NCBI RefSeq assembly: GCF_025195085.2
Contig: NZ_JANAVY020000002.1
Location: 210,184-274,183 of the forward strand
DNA from: Vibrio intestinalis
GTDB taxonomy: Bacteria > Pseudomonadota > Gammaproteobacteria > Enterobacterales > Vibrionaceae
Reading direction: 5' to 3'
Length of the DNA stretch: 64,000 nucleotides
Shown here: one piece after another, positions 9,793 through 19,010 of the stretch
Position numbering within the stretch: position 1 is the first letter of the stretch
Layout: each line of letters begins with the position of its first letter
Program-made: the position numbers and the translations under genes
Notes under the pieces: generated by a model
Database searches by the model: none
Told to the model about the DNA's origin: nothing
What the model saw: only the letters and a program-made list of their open reading frames with translations

Positions 9793-10911
9793 TTATCCAA
9801 CTTTTTTATCTAAACTGGCACCGAACAATTCTAAGCGCCAGCCTTGCATTACATCTGGCAACTTATCGCTGTTTCGGTTGTGTTTCCAAACCCAGCTTAG
9901 TAATTGGTTAAGCTGTTTTTTAGAGGCTAAGAACTCGGTGGCCAGCCCACTGGTTTGAGCCGCTTTCTTCACCTCATCTTTGAGTACTTTAAACAGCTGC
10001 TTGTAACCCGGCTTATCCATTAAACGCTCGATAGGCGCGGGGTACTCTTCAACTGGCGTATGCTTAGCCAGTTTTACGATTGAGATGATTCTCGCACTGT
10101 GGCGATGTAGAGCGCGCGGGTCAATGCCCTCTTGCTCCATTTGATGACGGTTTTGAATGCCATTACGAGCAATCGTCAGCAAATCATTCTCTTTGAAGAT
10201 GAAGTTAAGCGCCAAATCACGGCGTACCGCTTCTTTGTAACGCCAAGTAGCAAGTGGTCTTAAAATCGCTAATTCACGCGGTTTTAGCTGCCATGCACCT
10301 TTGATATCCAAGTAGGCGTTCTCGACATCCACTTTTTTAATGCGCTTAGAGGCAATCAACTCACATTCAGATTGCGCGGCTTGCCACCAACCTGCTTGCT
10401 CAACTTCGCTCAATAGTTTTTCAAACAGAGGCTTTAGGTAGTAAACGTCAGCAGCAGCGTAATCAAGCTGCTTTTGAGAAAGTGGACGCGCTAACCAGTC
10501 GGTGCGTGATTCACTCTTATCAAGCGCAATACCTAAGTTTGCTTCCACTAGAGTAGCAAAGCCGGTTGATAGGCCATTACCTAGAAATGCCGCCATGATT
10601 TGTGTATCGACCATTGGCTCTGGCAAGCAACCAAAGCTGTTGTGGAATACTTCTAAATCTTCACCACAAGCGTGCAGAACTTTACGCACCTGCTTATCTT
10701 GCAACAAGTCGACAAATGACGACATGTCTTCAATTTCTAATGGGTCGATCAACGACAGTGTTTGCCCATCAAAAAGCTGGATAAGACCGAGCTGAGGGTA
10801 GAAAGTGCGGGTACGCACAAATTCGGTATCAAGCATAACAGCGTCCACGCTTCTTGCTTGATGACAGGCAGCTTCGAGTTGAGCTACCTCGGTGATGATT
10901 TGATAATTCAC
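9793..10911 (-). CDS. rnd: Ribonuclease D
   Basis: 3'-5' exoribonuclease that trims tRNA precursors and other small stable RNAs. It has the DEDDy exonuclease fold: Exo I DTEF (Asp28, Glu30), Exo II HACGEDLEVF and Exo III YAAADVYYL, followed by an HRDC domain at about residues 210-290. The longest frame starts at 11103 inside fadD, but E. coli RNase D begins MNYQMIT and the matching VNYQIIT here starts with GTG at 10911, giving 372 residues (E. coli 375). The start lies just 26 bases after a terminator-like hairpin with a U-run that ends fadD. This arrangement resembles E. coli rnd, which uses an unusual start and a U-rich translation enhancer. Confidence 0.93.
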   Translation of the reverse strand: MNYQIITEVAQLEAACHQARSVDAVMLDTEFVRTRTFYPQLGLIQLFDGQTLSLIDPLEIEDMSSFVDLLQDKQVRKVLHACGEDLEVFHNSFGCLPEPMVDTQIMAAFLGNGLSTGFATLVEANLGIALDKSESRTDWLARPLSQKQLDYAAADVYYLKPLFEKLLSEVEQAGWWQAAQSECELIASKRIKKVDVENAYLDIKGAWQLKPRELAILRPLATWRYKEAVRRDLALNFIFKENDLLTIARNGIQNRHQMEQEGIDPRALHRHSARIISIVKLAKHTPVEEYPAPIERLMDKPGYKQLFKVLKDEVKKAAQTSGLATEFLASKKQLNQLLSWVWKHNRNSDKLPDVMQGWRLELFGASLDKKVG

Positions 10912-10931
10912 TGAATTCTCGCTGTGAGCAA

Positions 10932-10960
10932 ATAAAAATGCCGACTTGACGGTCGGCATT
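10932..10960 (-). terminator. Hairpin and U-run between fadD and rnd
   Basis: 9-bp stem AATGCCGAC / GTCGGCATT (10937-10945 with 10952-10960). On the minus strand it is followed by UUUUUAUUU. It lies 18 bases after the fadD stop codon and 26 bases before the rnd GTG start, so it can act both as the fadD terminator and as the U-rich leader of rnd. Confidence 0.85.
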
Positions 10961-10978
10961 CTAACAGAGTTTATAGGG

Positions 10979-12691
10979 CTATTCAGCCTTAGCTTGAGTG
11001 CCTTGTGCGGCCTTAGCAATATTAGCGTCGTTCTCTTCACGCAATACGCGGCGAAGAATCTTACCAACGTTAGTTTTTGGCAAGTCGTCTTTAAACTCAA
11101 CAATCTTAGGAATCTTGTAGCCTGTCAGGTGCTGACGACAATGAGCAATCACTTCTTCTTTGGTCAAGCTAGGATCACGTTTTACTACGTAGATTTTCAC
11201 TAATTCACCTGAGACTTCATGCGGTTGACCAATCGCGGCAACTTCTAGCACCTTACCGTGGGTAGACACCACATCTTCGATTTCATTCGGGTATACGTTG
11301 AAACCAGAAACCAGAATCATGTCTTTCTTACGGTCAACGATATGAATCAGACCTTCATCGTCAAACTTAACGATATCGCCAGTGGATAACCAACCCTCTT
11401 CCGTCAGCACTTCTTTGGTCGCTTCCGGACGCTGCCAGTAACCTTGCATGACCTGCGGACCACGGACTTGCAGCTCGCCGACTTCGGTATTCGGTAGTGG
11501 GTTACCTTCTTCATCGACAATACGCACTTCTGTCGATGGTACAGGAAGACCAATCGCACCTGTGTAGTCGATAAGATCGTAAGGGTTACCTGTCACCAAC
11601 GGTGAACATTCCGTTAAGCCATAGCCTTCAAGAAGGTGGATACCCGTCACTTTCTTCCACTGCTCAGCAACACCGCGCTGTACCGCCATACCGCCACCAA
11701 CAGATAGCTTCATATTGCTAAAATCAAGTTCGTGGAAATCTTCATTGTTCACTAGCGCATTAAACAGTGTATTTACACCGGTTACCGCTGTGAATGGGTA
11801 TTTCTGTAGCTCTTTAATAAAGCCCGGAATATCACGTGGGTTAGTGATGAGTAGGTTTCGACCGCCCATTTCGATAAACAGTAGGCAGTTAACCGTCAAT
11901 GCGAATACGTGGTAAAGAGGCAGCGCAGTAACGACTAACTCTCGACCTTCAGATAATACTGGGCCGTACGCACCTTTTGCCTGCATTACGTTTGCAATCA
12001 TATTGCGGTGCGTAAGGATTGCGCCCTTAGCCACGCCTGTCGTACCACCTGTGTATTGCAGGAATGCAATATCATCACCAGACATAAATGGCTTAACGTA
12101 TTGCAAACGACGGCCTTTACGTAACGCTTTACGCATTGAAATTGCGCCCGGCAGGTCGTACTTAGGTACCATGCCTTTTACGTACTTCACTACGAAATCA
12201 ACAATCGTACCTTTTGCGCGTGGCAGCATTTGACCAAGACTGGTCAACACCACGTGTTTCACTGGCGTATTATCAACGATTTGCTCAAGAGTGTTGGCAA
12301 AGTTAGAGACAATCACAATCGCCTTAGCGCCAGAGTCATTTAGCTGATGCTCGAGCTCACGCGGGGTGTAAAGTGGGTTTACATTTACCGCAATAAGGCC
12401 AGCACGTAGTACACCAAACAGTGCTACTGGGTATTGCAGTAAGTTAGGCATCATAAGTGCTACACGGTCGCCCTTTTGCAGCTTAAGATCATTTTGTAGA
12501 TATGCGGCAAAAGCACGGCTACGCTCTTCCAATTTACGGAAGGTCATGACCGAGCCCATATTCATAAACGCTGGTTGATCAGCAAACTTTTGTACTGATT
12601 GCTCAAACATCTCAACCAAAGATGGGTATTGGTCTGGGTTGATGTGCTCAGGCACTTCATCTGGATAACGTGATAACCAAGGTTTATCCAC
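10979..12691 (-). CDS. fadD: Long-chain fatty acid-CoA ligase
   Basis: Activates long-chain fatty acids to acyl-CoA at the inner membrane during uptake, feeding beta-oxidation. The ATP/AMP signature [12 protein letters not shown] is at about residue 213, and the fatty-acyl-CoA synthetase signature runs from GWLSTGDIV to the [21 protein letters not shown] region. The sequence follows E. coli FadD closely over its whole length. The frame opens at 12733, but GAGGAG at 12699-12704 lies 7 bases before the GTG at 12691, and the resulting [10 protein letters not shown] matches the E. coli N-terminus MKKVWLNRYP, so that GTG is taken (570 residues). It follows slp and the hydrolase gene on the same strand. 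A partial FadR-like word lies upstream at 12777. Confidence 0.96.
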   Translation of the reverse strand: MDKPWLSRYPDEVPEHINPDQYPSLVEMFEQSVQKFADQPAFMNMGSVMTFRKLEERSRAFAAYLQNDLKLQKGDRVALMMPNLLQYPVALFGVLRAGLIAVNVNPLYTPRELEHQLNDSGAKAIVIVSNFANTLEQIVDNTPVKHVVLTSLGQMLPRAKGTIVDFVVKYVKGMVPKYDLPGAISMRKALRKGRRLQYVKPFMSGDDIAFLQYTGGTTGVAKGAILTHRNMIANVMQAKGAYGPVLSEGRELVVTALPLYHVFALTVNCLLFIEMGGRNLLITNPRDIPGFIKELQKYPFTAVTGVNTLFNALVNNEDFHELDFSNMKLSVGGGMAVQRGVAEQWKKVTGIHLLEGYGLTECSPLVTGNPYDLIDYTGAIGLPVPSTEVRIVDEEGNPLPNTEVGELQVRGPQVMQGYWQRPEATKEVLTEEGWLSTGDIVKFDDEGLIHIVDRKKDMILVSGFNVYPNEIEDVVSTHGKVLEVAAIGQPHEVSGELVKIYVVKRDPSLTKEEVIAHCRQHLTGYKIPKIVEFKDDLPKTNVGKILRRVLREENDANIAKAAQGTQAKAE

Positions 12692-12776
12692 GGTACTACT
12701 CCTCGAATATGATGGGTGTTGCAACACGGGCAACGCTCAGCGTTTGAACGCTTATTCGGCTGCCCTAATCCAGTCA

Positions 12777-12793
12777 AACTGGTCTTTAATCAT
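12777..12793. promoter_or_regulatory. Possible degenerate FadR half-site upstream of fadD
   Basis: AACTGGTCT at 12777-12785 matches the left half of the FadR operator (AACTGGTCNGAC...), about 86 bases upstream of the fadD start. The right half does not match, so this is a weak call that rests mainly on fadD being a known FadR target in E. coli. Confidence 0.3.
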
Positions 12794-12832
12794 GCTATTA
12801 CAACACAGGCTAAGAGCTTGAGCACGAAACAC

Positions 12833-13699
12833 TCAAACACTTGTTTCAATTTTGTTAACCAAGCCAAAAATCCGTTCTGCGACGGCCTTTGGCTGTTGTA
12901 AGTGACAGTGGTGACCACCAGCAATGGTGTGTATTTCAACATCGCCTTTGGCAACAGGTTTCGCCTGCTTTAAGGCAGCAAAACCTTGCTCACCCAATAG
13001 GATGAGTTGCGGGCAAACAATGTGTTGGCGAAACTGTTCAGCACTTTCAAACGGCATGCGATACAAGGAGTCGGCTTGTAACCGTTTATCATGACGCCAT
13101 AGCCAACCTTGCTCGCCACGAACAAGGCCACGTTTTACCACAGGAGCAATCAACTCTGGAGCGAGATGATTAACCGCAGCACGCCTTTCGATAGCTTCTT
13201 CTATCGTTGCCATGGCTCTTTCTGGCTTGCGTCGAATACGTTGTCGGCTTTTGACACCTTCACGCAATCTTTCCACACTGTTTACTGCAGATTCCGCTAA
13301 GGGGCCATCCCCTTCAATCTGCATTAATCCTGCCACTTTTTCAGGAAAGGCGGCACTATAGCAACTTGCAATCAAAGCACCAAGCGAATGTCCTACTAGC
13401 ACTAACTTGTTTGGCGATAAAGTAGTCAACAGCTGGTAAACATCGTCGATATAGTCGTGAAATGGATAGAAGTGGCCATCACCTTTATGCTCAGATAGGC
13501 CATGGCCAGGTAAATCGATTGCGCAAAGATGGAGCAGAGGATGGCACTGATGAAGCTCAGTCATTACTGTTTCAAAGCTGGCGGCATTATCTAACCAACC
13601 ATGCAAAAAAACGACCGAGATATCGGCCGTTTTAGGATGTCCTATTTCCAATGCTGCGAGAGATAACTGACCGCAAGCGTATTGGTTTGATTTGATCAT
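12833..13699 (-). CDS. Alpha/beta-fold hydrolase
   Basis: Probable esterase or lipase-like hydrolase of 288 residues. The oxyanion-hole region FLHGWLDN is at about residue 31, the nucleophile elbow GHSLG places the catalytic Ser at 105, and the likely catalytic His is in GGHHCHL near 268. No signal peptide is visible, so it is probably cytoplasmic. Its ATG overlaps the slp stop codon by one base (TAATG), implying translational coupling. It sits between slp and fadD, where E. coli has no equivalent gene. A role in handling acyl esters together with FadD is suggested by position only. The substrate is not known. Confidence 0.9.
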   Translation of the reverse strand: MIKSNQYACGQLSLAALEIGHPKTADISVVFLHGWLDNAASFETVMTELHQCHPLLHLCAIDLPGHGLSEHKGDGHFYPFHDYIDDVYQLLTTLSPNKLVLVGHSLGALIASCYSAAFPEKVAGLMQIEGDGPLAESAVNSVERLREGVKSRQRIRRKPERAMATIEEAIERRAAVNHLAPELIAPVVKRGLVRGEQGWLWRHDKRLQADSLYRMPFESAEQFRQHIVCPQLILLGEQGFAALKQAKPVAKGDVEIHTIAGGHHCHLQQPKAVAERIFGLVNKIETSV

Positions 13700-14253
13700 T
13701 ACTTCACTTCTTGGATCACTCGTCCTGAGCGATTGCCATAATTGATGTCACGACAGTACAGACCACGACATGGGTAAAGATGAGTAGGCGTATCATGCAC
13801 AATCACGCGCTCCTCAATACGCCATAGATGGTAGTTGCTTATCGCCATGACAGGAAAATCATAATCAAACTCGCCGACTTTATTCTTCTCAGTACCATCG
13901 GCTTTACCTAATAGCGTAATTAGGCGGCCTTCACTTAAGGTTACTGGGTCAGCAAAGCCATCCACATAACCGACAAAACGGCCTTTCGGCTCTTGTTTAA
14001 TATCCGGCTTGCCCGAGCTACTGATCGGCAAGTTGACGACCTCAATGCGAGTACGGTTTTCCAAATTGGTGACTTTGGCAATCACACCACCCACACGAAC
14101 TTCATCACTACTATTGGCGCTCTGCTGCCAAGCCGCGTAGTCGGTCACGATATTAGGATTATCCGATTTAAGGTCTTCTGGTAATGAAGAACAGGCGATG
14201 AGGAAAATAGATGAGATAAAAACAGTGGCGAACCGGACAATACGTGTATTCAT
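13699..14253 (-). CDS. Slp/YeaY-family outer-membrane lipoprotein
   Basis: Lipoprotein of 184 residues with a classic signal: a positively charged N-terminus, a hydrophobic stretch and the lipobox LIAC, giving a lipidated Cys at residue 21. The rest matches the Slp (starvation lipoprotein) family, to which E. coli YeaY and Slp belong. YeaY holds the same position between tsaB and fadD in E. coli, so the gene order supports the assignment. Family members are outer-membrane proteins induced under starvation or acid stress; their mechanism is unknown. The last base of its stop codon is shared with the start codon of the following hydrolase gene. Confidence 0.9.
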   Translation of the reverse strand: MNTRIVRFATVFISSIFLIACSSLPEDLKSDNPNIVTDYAAWQQSANSSDEVRVGGVIAKVTNLENRTRIEVVNLPISSSGKPDIKQEPKGRFVGYVDGFADPVTLSEGRLITLLGKADGTEKNKVGEFDYDFPVMAISNYHLWRIEERVIVHDTPTHLYPCRGLYCRDINYGNRSGRVIQEVK

Positions 14254-14302
14254 AATGGCATTCTCAAAAAAGCGAATATTAAAAGCAGAGAGATAAGAAG
14301 AG

Positions 14303-14605
14303 TTATATATAAATATCGACCCCTAACATGTTAATTAGTTCCTCTCTTTTGGCTTGGTTCATGACTCGCATGTACTCTTCCATCGCTTTACGGCTGCGGC
14401 CTTCAGGAAGATCATATTGAATCTGCGCTTTATGAATATCGGACTCATTAACATGGCGAATAGTATGCGCTACCGCATTGGCCACTTTCGAAGGTTGGCC
14501 TACGGGTGACTTGTCCTCAGATTTCTTTACCTGATTCTTCTTGTTGGTCTTATTGGCTCGATTTGGGCCAGGGACCGAAGGAGGTAATCCGTTAACTGAA
14601 ACCAT
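14303..14605 (-). CDS. Small basic protein of unknown function
   Basis: 100-residue protein with no signal or membrane segment. The first half is a disordered-looking, Lys/Asn/Pro-rich region (NKTNKKNQVKKSEDK). The second half is predicted helical and ends in a compact segment (RSRKAMEEYMRVMNQAKREELINMLGVDIYI, described by its first and last residues R and I). It lies between tsaB and slp on the same strand with about 50-base gaps on each side, so it is probably part of the yoaA-tsaB-slp-fadD transcript. The layout of a disordered N-terminus with a helical C-terminus would fit a small regulator or adaptor, but I do not recognise a family. Confidence 0.75.
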   Translation of the reverse strand: MVSVNGLPPSVPGPNRANKTNKKNQVKKSEDKSPVGQPSKVANAVAHTIRHVNESDIHKAQIQYDLPEGRSRKAMEEYMRVMNQAKREELINMLGVDIYI

Positions 14606-14657
14606 ACTATTCGCTTATTAACTCGTTGCCTTAACGGGAAAGCTCGCCTAGCGCGTG

Positions 14658-15359
14658 TTATTCACGGCCTGGCAGTTTTTTCCACGCCACGGTGTCACGC
14701 AAGTAAACAGGGCTCGCTTCTTCTGCAGAGACCGTCTCACCCTTTTGCCACGCAAACTTAGCCACTTGCACGATATCTTGCGCATCAGGGAACTGCACAT
14801 CACCTGCATTACGGCTAATGGTTAGACCCGCTAGTTCGTCTTGATAGGCTGCCCAGCCTGTACCCGCAGTTGTCCACGTTTGCTCATCGGCTGTCAGTTG
14901 TTCAACCAAGTTTGCTGGTGCAATTACGCACTCGGCGTCAACCGCTGCCCACTCACCATTTTCTTGGCGAGAGTAACGTCCCCAGTACACTTCACTCATA
15001 CGCGCATCAATCGCACATGCCACATCGGTTACACCATGAACTCGGTAAGAACCTTGAGCCATTGCTTCAAGGGTTGATACGCCAATCATAGGAAGCTCTG
15101 CACCAAAGGCAAGGCCTTGAGCAATACCAATACCGATACGAACACCAGTAAAGCTGCCCGGCCCGCGACCAAATGCTAATGCATCTAGATCAGCTAAAGT
15201 TAGGCCTGCTTCTTTCAGTACTTCATCCACCATAGGCAGTACTTTTTTGGTGTGGTCACGCGGCGCTACTTCGCTACGTGCGTAAACTTTGTCATCAACC
15301 AATAAAGCAACAGAGCAGTTTTCTGTTGCGGTATCTAAGGCAAGGATCTTTGCGCTCAT
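14658..15359 (-). CDS. tsaB: tRNA threonylcarbamoyladenosine biosynthesis protein TsaB
   Basis: Partner of TsaD and TsaE in making the essential t6A37 modification on ANN-decoding tRNAs. It has the ASKHA-type fold: [15 protein letters not shown] at the N-terminus and the conserved [11 protein letters not shown] segment near residue 70. The protein is 233 residues, like E. coli TsaB (YeaZ, 231). A TTG at 15362 precedes the ATG directly; the ATG at 15359 is preferred because AGAG lies at normal spacing before it. It is 8 bases after the yoaA stop codon, so the two genes are certainly cotranscribed, as in E. coli. Confidence 0.95.
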   Translation of the reverse strand: MSAKILALDTATENCSVALLVDDKVYARSEVAPRDHTKKVLPMVDEVLKEAGLTLADLDALAFGRGPGSFTGVRIGIGIAQGLAFGAELPMIGVSTLEAMAQGSYRVHGVTDVACAIDARMSEVYWGRYSRQENGEWAAVDAECVIAPANLVEQLTADEQTWTTAGTGWAAYQDELAGLTISRNAGDVQFPDAQDIVQVAKFAWQKGETVSAEEASPVYLRDTVAWKKLPGRE

Positions 15360-15367
15360 CAAAATCT

Positions 15368-17293
15368 CTAATTTGTATCTGTTTGTATCTGTTGAAGGAA
15401 ATGGTCAACTTTCGCCAAATCTCGCGTACGCGGAATTGGCGGTAAACTCGCTAGAAACACGCCACCGTAATCTCGTGTCACCAAACGGTTATCACAGATT
15501 ATCAACGCACCTTTGTCTTTCTTATCGCGAATTAATCGTCCCACTCCCTGCTTAAGGGTAATCACCGCATCCGGTAATTGCACTTGAGCAAATGGGTCAC
15601 CACCTTTTAAACGACAATCTTCAATTCGCGCTTTTAGCAGCGGATCGTCTGGGGCGGTAAACGGTAATTTATCGATAATAACACAGCTCAGGGTGTCACC
15701 TCTAACATCAATGCCTTCCCAAAAAGCACCTGTTGCCACCAGCAAGGCGTTACCAAGCTCCATAAACTCGGCCAACGTTTTCTGCTTGCTGGTTTCACCT
15801 TGCATCAACACAGGCACTGTAAGCACGTCTCTAAAGCGCTCACCCAGCTCTCGCATCATGCTGTGCGATGTACATAAAAAGAAACATCGCCCTTGGTTTT
15901 TCTCAATCACCGGTGCCAACATACGCACCAGTTTATCGGCTAAGCCTGCACTGTTTGGTTCGGGTAAATAACGTGGGACACACAAACGCGCTTGGCTTTG
16001 GTAATCAAACGGGCTGGGCAAAGACATCTGCTGTTGCGGCTTCAAGCCCAAGCGAGAGGTGAAGTGGCCAAAATCGTCATTCACCGCAAGAGTGGCGGAG
16101 GTAAACACCCACGCGCCCTGCTTTAGCTCTATTTGTTCGTGGAACTTATCCGCCACCGATAGCGGCGTAATATGCAAACTAAAATGGCGCGGCGAGGTAT
16201 CAAACCAATAGGAATAACCGGTAATAGAAACATCGCACACACGCTCAATTCGGCCTTTAATCAAGTTCGCCCTTTCAAAGGCCGTATCAAGTAATTGGCT
16301 GCGGCCAAGGGCGATCTTAAGCACCTCAATTGAGAAATCGAGCGCTTCGATCAGTCGCTCCATCTCACGAGCAATTGACGGTGATTGCAAGGCTTCACGC
16401 CAGTTGCCACGAAAGCCCGGCTCTCCCAATGTGATACGTAAGTCCATTGCGCACTGAACCAGCTTCTCCGCCACCTTTTGCAGTTGGCGCATATCTTTGG
16501 CTTCAGTTCCATAGCCGATCTCGATATCTTTGGCTAACTCTTGAACTTGGCGACTTGATACCGATTGACCAAAGTATTGGCTGGCGATATCTGGCAGCTG
16601 ATGGGCTTCATCGAAGATAAACACATCCGCTTCAGGAATCAGCTCCCCAAAGCCAGTCTCTTTAATGGCTAAATCGGCTAAAAACAGGTGATGGTTGACC
16701 ACCACTACATCGGCATCGAGCGCTTTCTTACGCGCTTTTAAAACAAAGCAATCACCGTAACTGGGGCAATCTTTTCCCAAACAATTGTCATTGGTTGAGG
16801 TAATGGTAGGGATAACAGGGCTGTCTTCAGCAATGGCATCGCAATCACCTAAATCACCTGTTTTGGTTTCCGACGACCAACTGCGTACTTTCACTAATTG
16901 ACTAAGTAAAGTGGGATCCGCTTGGTGACTATGGCTTTCAATCATTTGACGGCTAAGCCTATCCAAACACAGATAGTTAGCCCGCCCTTTTAACAGTGCC
17001 ACTTGGCCATAAAAGCCGAGTGCGCTGGTCATTAACGGAAGATCTCGGTGGAAGAGCTGCTCTTGCAGGTTCTTAGAACCGGTGCTGATGATGATTTTCT
17101 TACCGCTAAGCAATGCTGGCACTAAATAAGCGAAGGTTTTGCCTGTACCTGTTCCCGCTTCAATCACCAGTTGGCCTTCCGATTTAATCGCTTTGCGAAC
17201 AGCCTCGGCCATATCAAGCTGAGCCTGACGCGGTTGGAATCCGGGTATGGCTTTGCCTAATGCGCCATCTTGAGAAAAGGTTTTTGAGATCAT
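15368..17293 (-). CDS. yoaA: DinG-family ATP-dependent DNA helicase YoaA
   Basis: Iron-sulfur XPD/DinG-type 5'-3' helicase. In E. coli, YoaA works with the chi subunit (HolC) of DNA polymerase III to rescue blocked replication. Walker [10 protein letters not shown] is near residue 41, the Fe-S cluster cysteines include [13 protein letters not shown] near 165-177 plus an upstream Cys in ANYLCLDRL, the DEAH box is FDEAHQLPD, and the C-terminal helicase motif is QGVGRLIR. The length of 641 residues matches E. coli YoaA (636) and is shorter than DinG. It is the first gene of the tsaB-slp-fadD-rnd chain. Confidence 0.93.
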   Translation of the reverse strand: MISKTFSQDGALGKAIPGFQPRQAQLDMAEAVRKAIKSEGQLVIEAGTGTGKTFAYLVPALLSGKKIIISTGSKNLQEQLFHRDLPLMTSALGFYGQVALLKGRANYLCLDRLSRQMIESHSHQADPTLLSQLVKVRSWSSETKTGDLGDCDAIAEDSPVIPTITSTNDNCLGKDCPSYGDCFVLKARKKALDADVVVVNHHLFLADLAIKETGFGELIPEADVFIFDEAHQLPDIASQYFGQSVSSRQVQELAKDIEIGYGTEAKDMRQLQKVAEKLVQCAMDLRITLGEPGFRGNWREALQSPSIAREMERLIEALDFSIEVLKIALGRSQLLDTAFERANLIKGRIERVCDVSITGYSYWFDTSPRHFSLHITPLSVADKFHEQIELKQGAWVFTSATLAVNDDFGHFTSRLGLKPQQQMSLPSPFDYQSQARLCVPRYLPEPNSAGLADKLVRMLAPVIEKNQGRCFFLCTSHSMMRELGERFRDVLTVPVLMQGETSKQKTLAEFMELGNALLVATGAFWEGIDVRGDTLSCVIIDKLPFTAPDDPLLKARIEDCRLKGGDPFAQVQLPDAVITLKQGVGRLIRDKKDKGALIICDNRLVTRDYGGVFLASLPPIPRTRDLAKVDHFLQQIQTDTN

Positions 17294-17445
17294 GCCACTG
17301 CTGCGGGTAACAAAAAACCAAAGTATACCTGAACGACAGTTAAAACAGTATTTGTTCTAATCAAGCAAGATGGGATAAAACTATTGAGAGAAGGGCTGTC
17401 AGCCCCTAAAATAGCGGCCTTATTCCCTATATTCTGGATACAAAC

Positions 17446-17694
17446 ATGAGCGATAACAACGCAAAACCAGCACTACCGGATCACCTTGCTGGTAACCCAC
17501 GCAGCCCACACTACGTTGCTGAGTGCTTCGAGCACCACATCGGTATTCGCCTAAATGGCAAAGAGCGTACTGACGTTGAAGAATACTGCATCAGTGAAGG
17601 TTGGGTAAAAATCGCTTCTCCTAAAGCGAAAGACCGTTTCGGCAACCCAATGCTAATTAAGCTAAAAGGTGAAGTAGAAGCGTTCTACAAATAA
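17446..17694 (+). CDS. DUF3297 family protein
   Basis: 82-residue soluble protein belonging to the DUF3297 family, recognised by the LPDHLAGNPRSPHY opening and the IGIRLNGKERTDVEEYCISEGW core. Its function is unknown. It is monocistronic, transcribed divergently from yoaA with a 152-base gap and ended by its own terminator. The compact size and high charge suggest a small binding protein, but there is no catalytic motif. Confidence 0.9.
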   Translation: MSDNNAKPALPDHLAGNPRSPHYVAECFEHHIGIRLNGKERTDVEEYCISEGWVKIASPKAKDRFGNPMLIKLKGEVEAFYK

Positions 17695-17709
17695 TCACCA
17701 CTGTTTTAG

Positions 17710-17739
17710 ATGCATAGAGCGTATTGCTCTATGCATTTT
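17710..17739 (+). terminator. Rho-independent terminator of the DUF3297 gene
   Basis: 11-bp stem ATGCATAGAGC / GCTCTATGCAT with loop GTATT and a short T-run, 15 bases after the stop codon and just before the end of the convergent racemase gene. Confidence 0.88.
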
Positions 17740-17754
17740 CTTCCCTTCAAACCC

Positions 17755-18447
17755 TTAAGCTATGGCTTGCTTCACTGCTTGTTCGGCATGGATTTCTGTT
17801 GTGTCATACAGTGGTACATGCGAATGGTGTTGCTGAATCAACAAAGCAATTTCAGTACAGCCGAGAATAACCGCTTGGGCTCCTTGCTCCGCCAAGCGTG
17901 CGACAATCTCAACATAACGCTCTCTCGACTCATCGCGAATATCACCCAAACATAATTCGTTATAGATAATGTCGTGCACCGTGGTTCGGTCTTCTTCATT
18001 CGGCACAACAACCTCAATAGCAAAATGATCAGTTAATCGGCTTTTGTAGAAGTCTTGCTCCATAGTAAATCGCGTACCAAGTAAGCCCACTTTACTGATG
18101 CCATCTAAAACCAATTTTTGCGCCGTAGCATCGGCGATATGCAAAATAGGAATGGAAATGTTTGCCTGAATATCATTAGCAACCTTGTGCATGGTATTGG
18201 TGCAAATCATCAAAAAATCAGCGCCGCCCGCCTCTACTGCTTTTGCCGCATTAGACAAAATGACTGCGGTTTCATCCCACTTACCTTGGTGTTGCAGTTT
18301 TTCTATTTCATCAAAATCGACACTATAGAGACAGATTTTCGCTGAGTGCAAACCACCGAGCTCACGCTTCACACCTTGGTTGATCGCTTTATAGTAACTT
18401 GCGGTTGATTCCCAGCTCATCCCGCCTAGCATTCCGATTGTTTTCAT
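17755..18447 (-). CDS. Aspartate/glutamate racemase family protein
   Basis: PLP-independent amino-acid racemase of 230 residues, similar to YgeA and aspartate racemases. The start MKTIGMLGGMSWEST is the family signature. The two catalytic cysteines are present: Cys82 in MICTNTMH and Cys197 in LGCTEIAL. Both being intact argues for a working two-base racemase. The substrate (Asp, Glu or broad, as for E. coli YgeA) cannot be told. The gene is alone on its strand, between the DUF3297 gene (convergent) and a small ORF. D-amino acids released by such enzymes are known to affect Vibrio cell walls, but no link is seen here. Confidence 0.9.
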   Translation of the reverse strand: MKTIGMLGGMSWESTASYYKAINQGVKRELGGLHSAKICLYSVDFDEIEKLQHQGKWDETAVILSNAAKAVEAGGADFLMICTNTMHKVANDIQANISIPILHIADATAQKLVLDGISKVGLLGTRFTMEQDFYKSRLTDHFAIEVVVPNEEDRTTVHDIIYNELCLGDIRDESRERYVEIVARLAEQGAQAVILGCTEIALLIQQHHSHVPLYDTTEIHAEQAVKQAIA

Positions 18448-18530
18448 TTTAAATTTCCTTGCTAACTATTTAAGCGATGCTCCACACTAGCAACCGTCGG
18501 CGGTAATCTCAATAAGACTTTTAGGCAAAT

Positions 18531-18556
18531 AAAAACGCGGCTCAAATGAGCCGCGT
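18531..18556 (-). terminator. Rho-independent terminator of the small ORF at 18.6 kb
   Basis: 9-bp GC-rich stem ACGCGGCTC / GAGCCGCGT with loop AAAT. On the minus strand it is followed by TTTTTATTTG. It lies 23 bases past the stop codon of the small ORF. Confidence 0.88.
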
Positions 18557-18578
18557 CGGAATCTGGTTTGGTTAAGGT

Positions 18579-18779
18579 TTAGCGTCGTTGTAGATATCGC
18601 GATAACCACGCTGGGCCATCAAAATCACTATGGCTATCGATGATGGCTTTAGCGGCATCACTTGGCGAAGCTTTGTTGTCCCACATTTCGGTTAGGATAG
18701 CTTCGTCTATTTCACAGTCGCCTAGTAAAGCACTTACGCGCTCAGAATATAATTTACGTGCTAATAGCTCTTTATCCAT
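18579..18779 (-). CDS. Small protein of unknown function
   Basis: 66-residue soluble protein (MDKELLARKLYSERV...SRYLQRR), acidic in the middle with a basic end, mostly helical in appearance. The frame opens at a GTG at 18788, but AAGGTGG lies 5 bases before the ATG at 18779, so that start is used. A strong terminator follows 23 bases downstream, which supports a real transcription unit. It sits alone between the racemase gene and purU (divergent). I do not recognise a family. Confidence 0.75.
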   Translation of the reverse strand: MDKELLARKLYSERVSALLGDCEIDEAILTEMWDNKASPSDAAKAIIDSHSDFDGPAWLSRYLQRR

Positions 18780-19010
18780 ACATACCACCTTAAGACGCTC
18801 AAATGAGAAAGAATCTTCAACCGTGCAACGGAAATAATCGCAAAAGACTAACTTCGTCGAGATAACCTACTCCTATTTAAGTAGATTTTCTGTTGAATTC
18901 AACTTGATATTAGTTTAATTGTTAGGGAAGTTTTGCGGGTTAGCTCACCCTTCAGAAGCGCTGAAAAAATTCACCATACGAAAAAAATAATTCACGGAAG
19001 TACGTACGAA

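Noticed and set aside
10912..11103. Longer N-terminus of RNase D reaching back into fadD
   Set aside because: The extension crosses the fadD terminator and fadD coding end, and its sequence has no match to RNase D, whose N-terminus aligns at the GTG at 10911.
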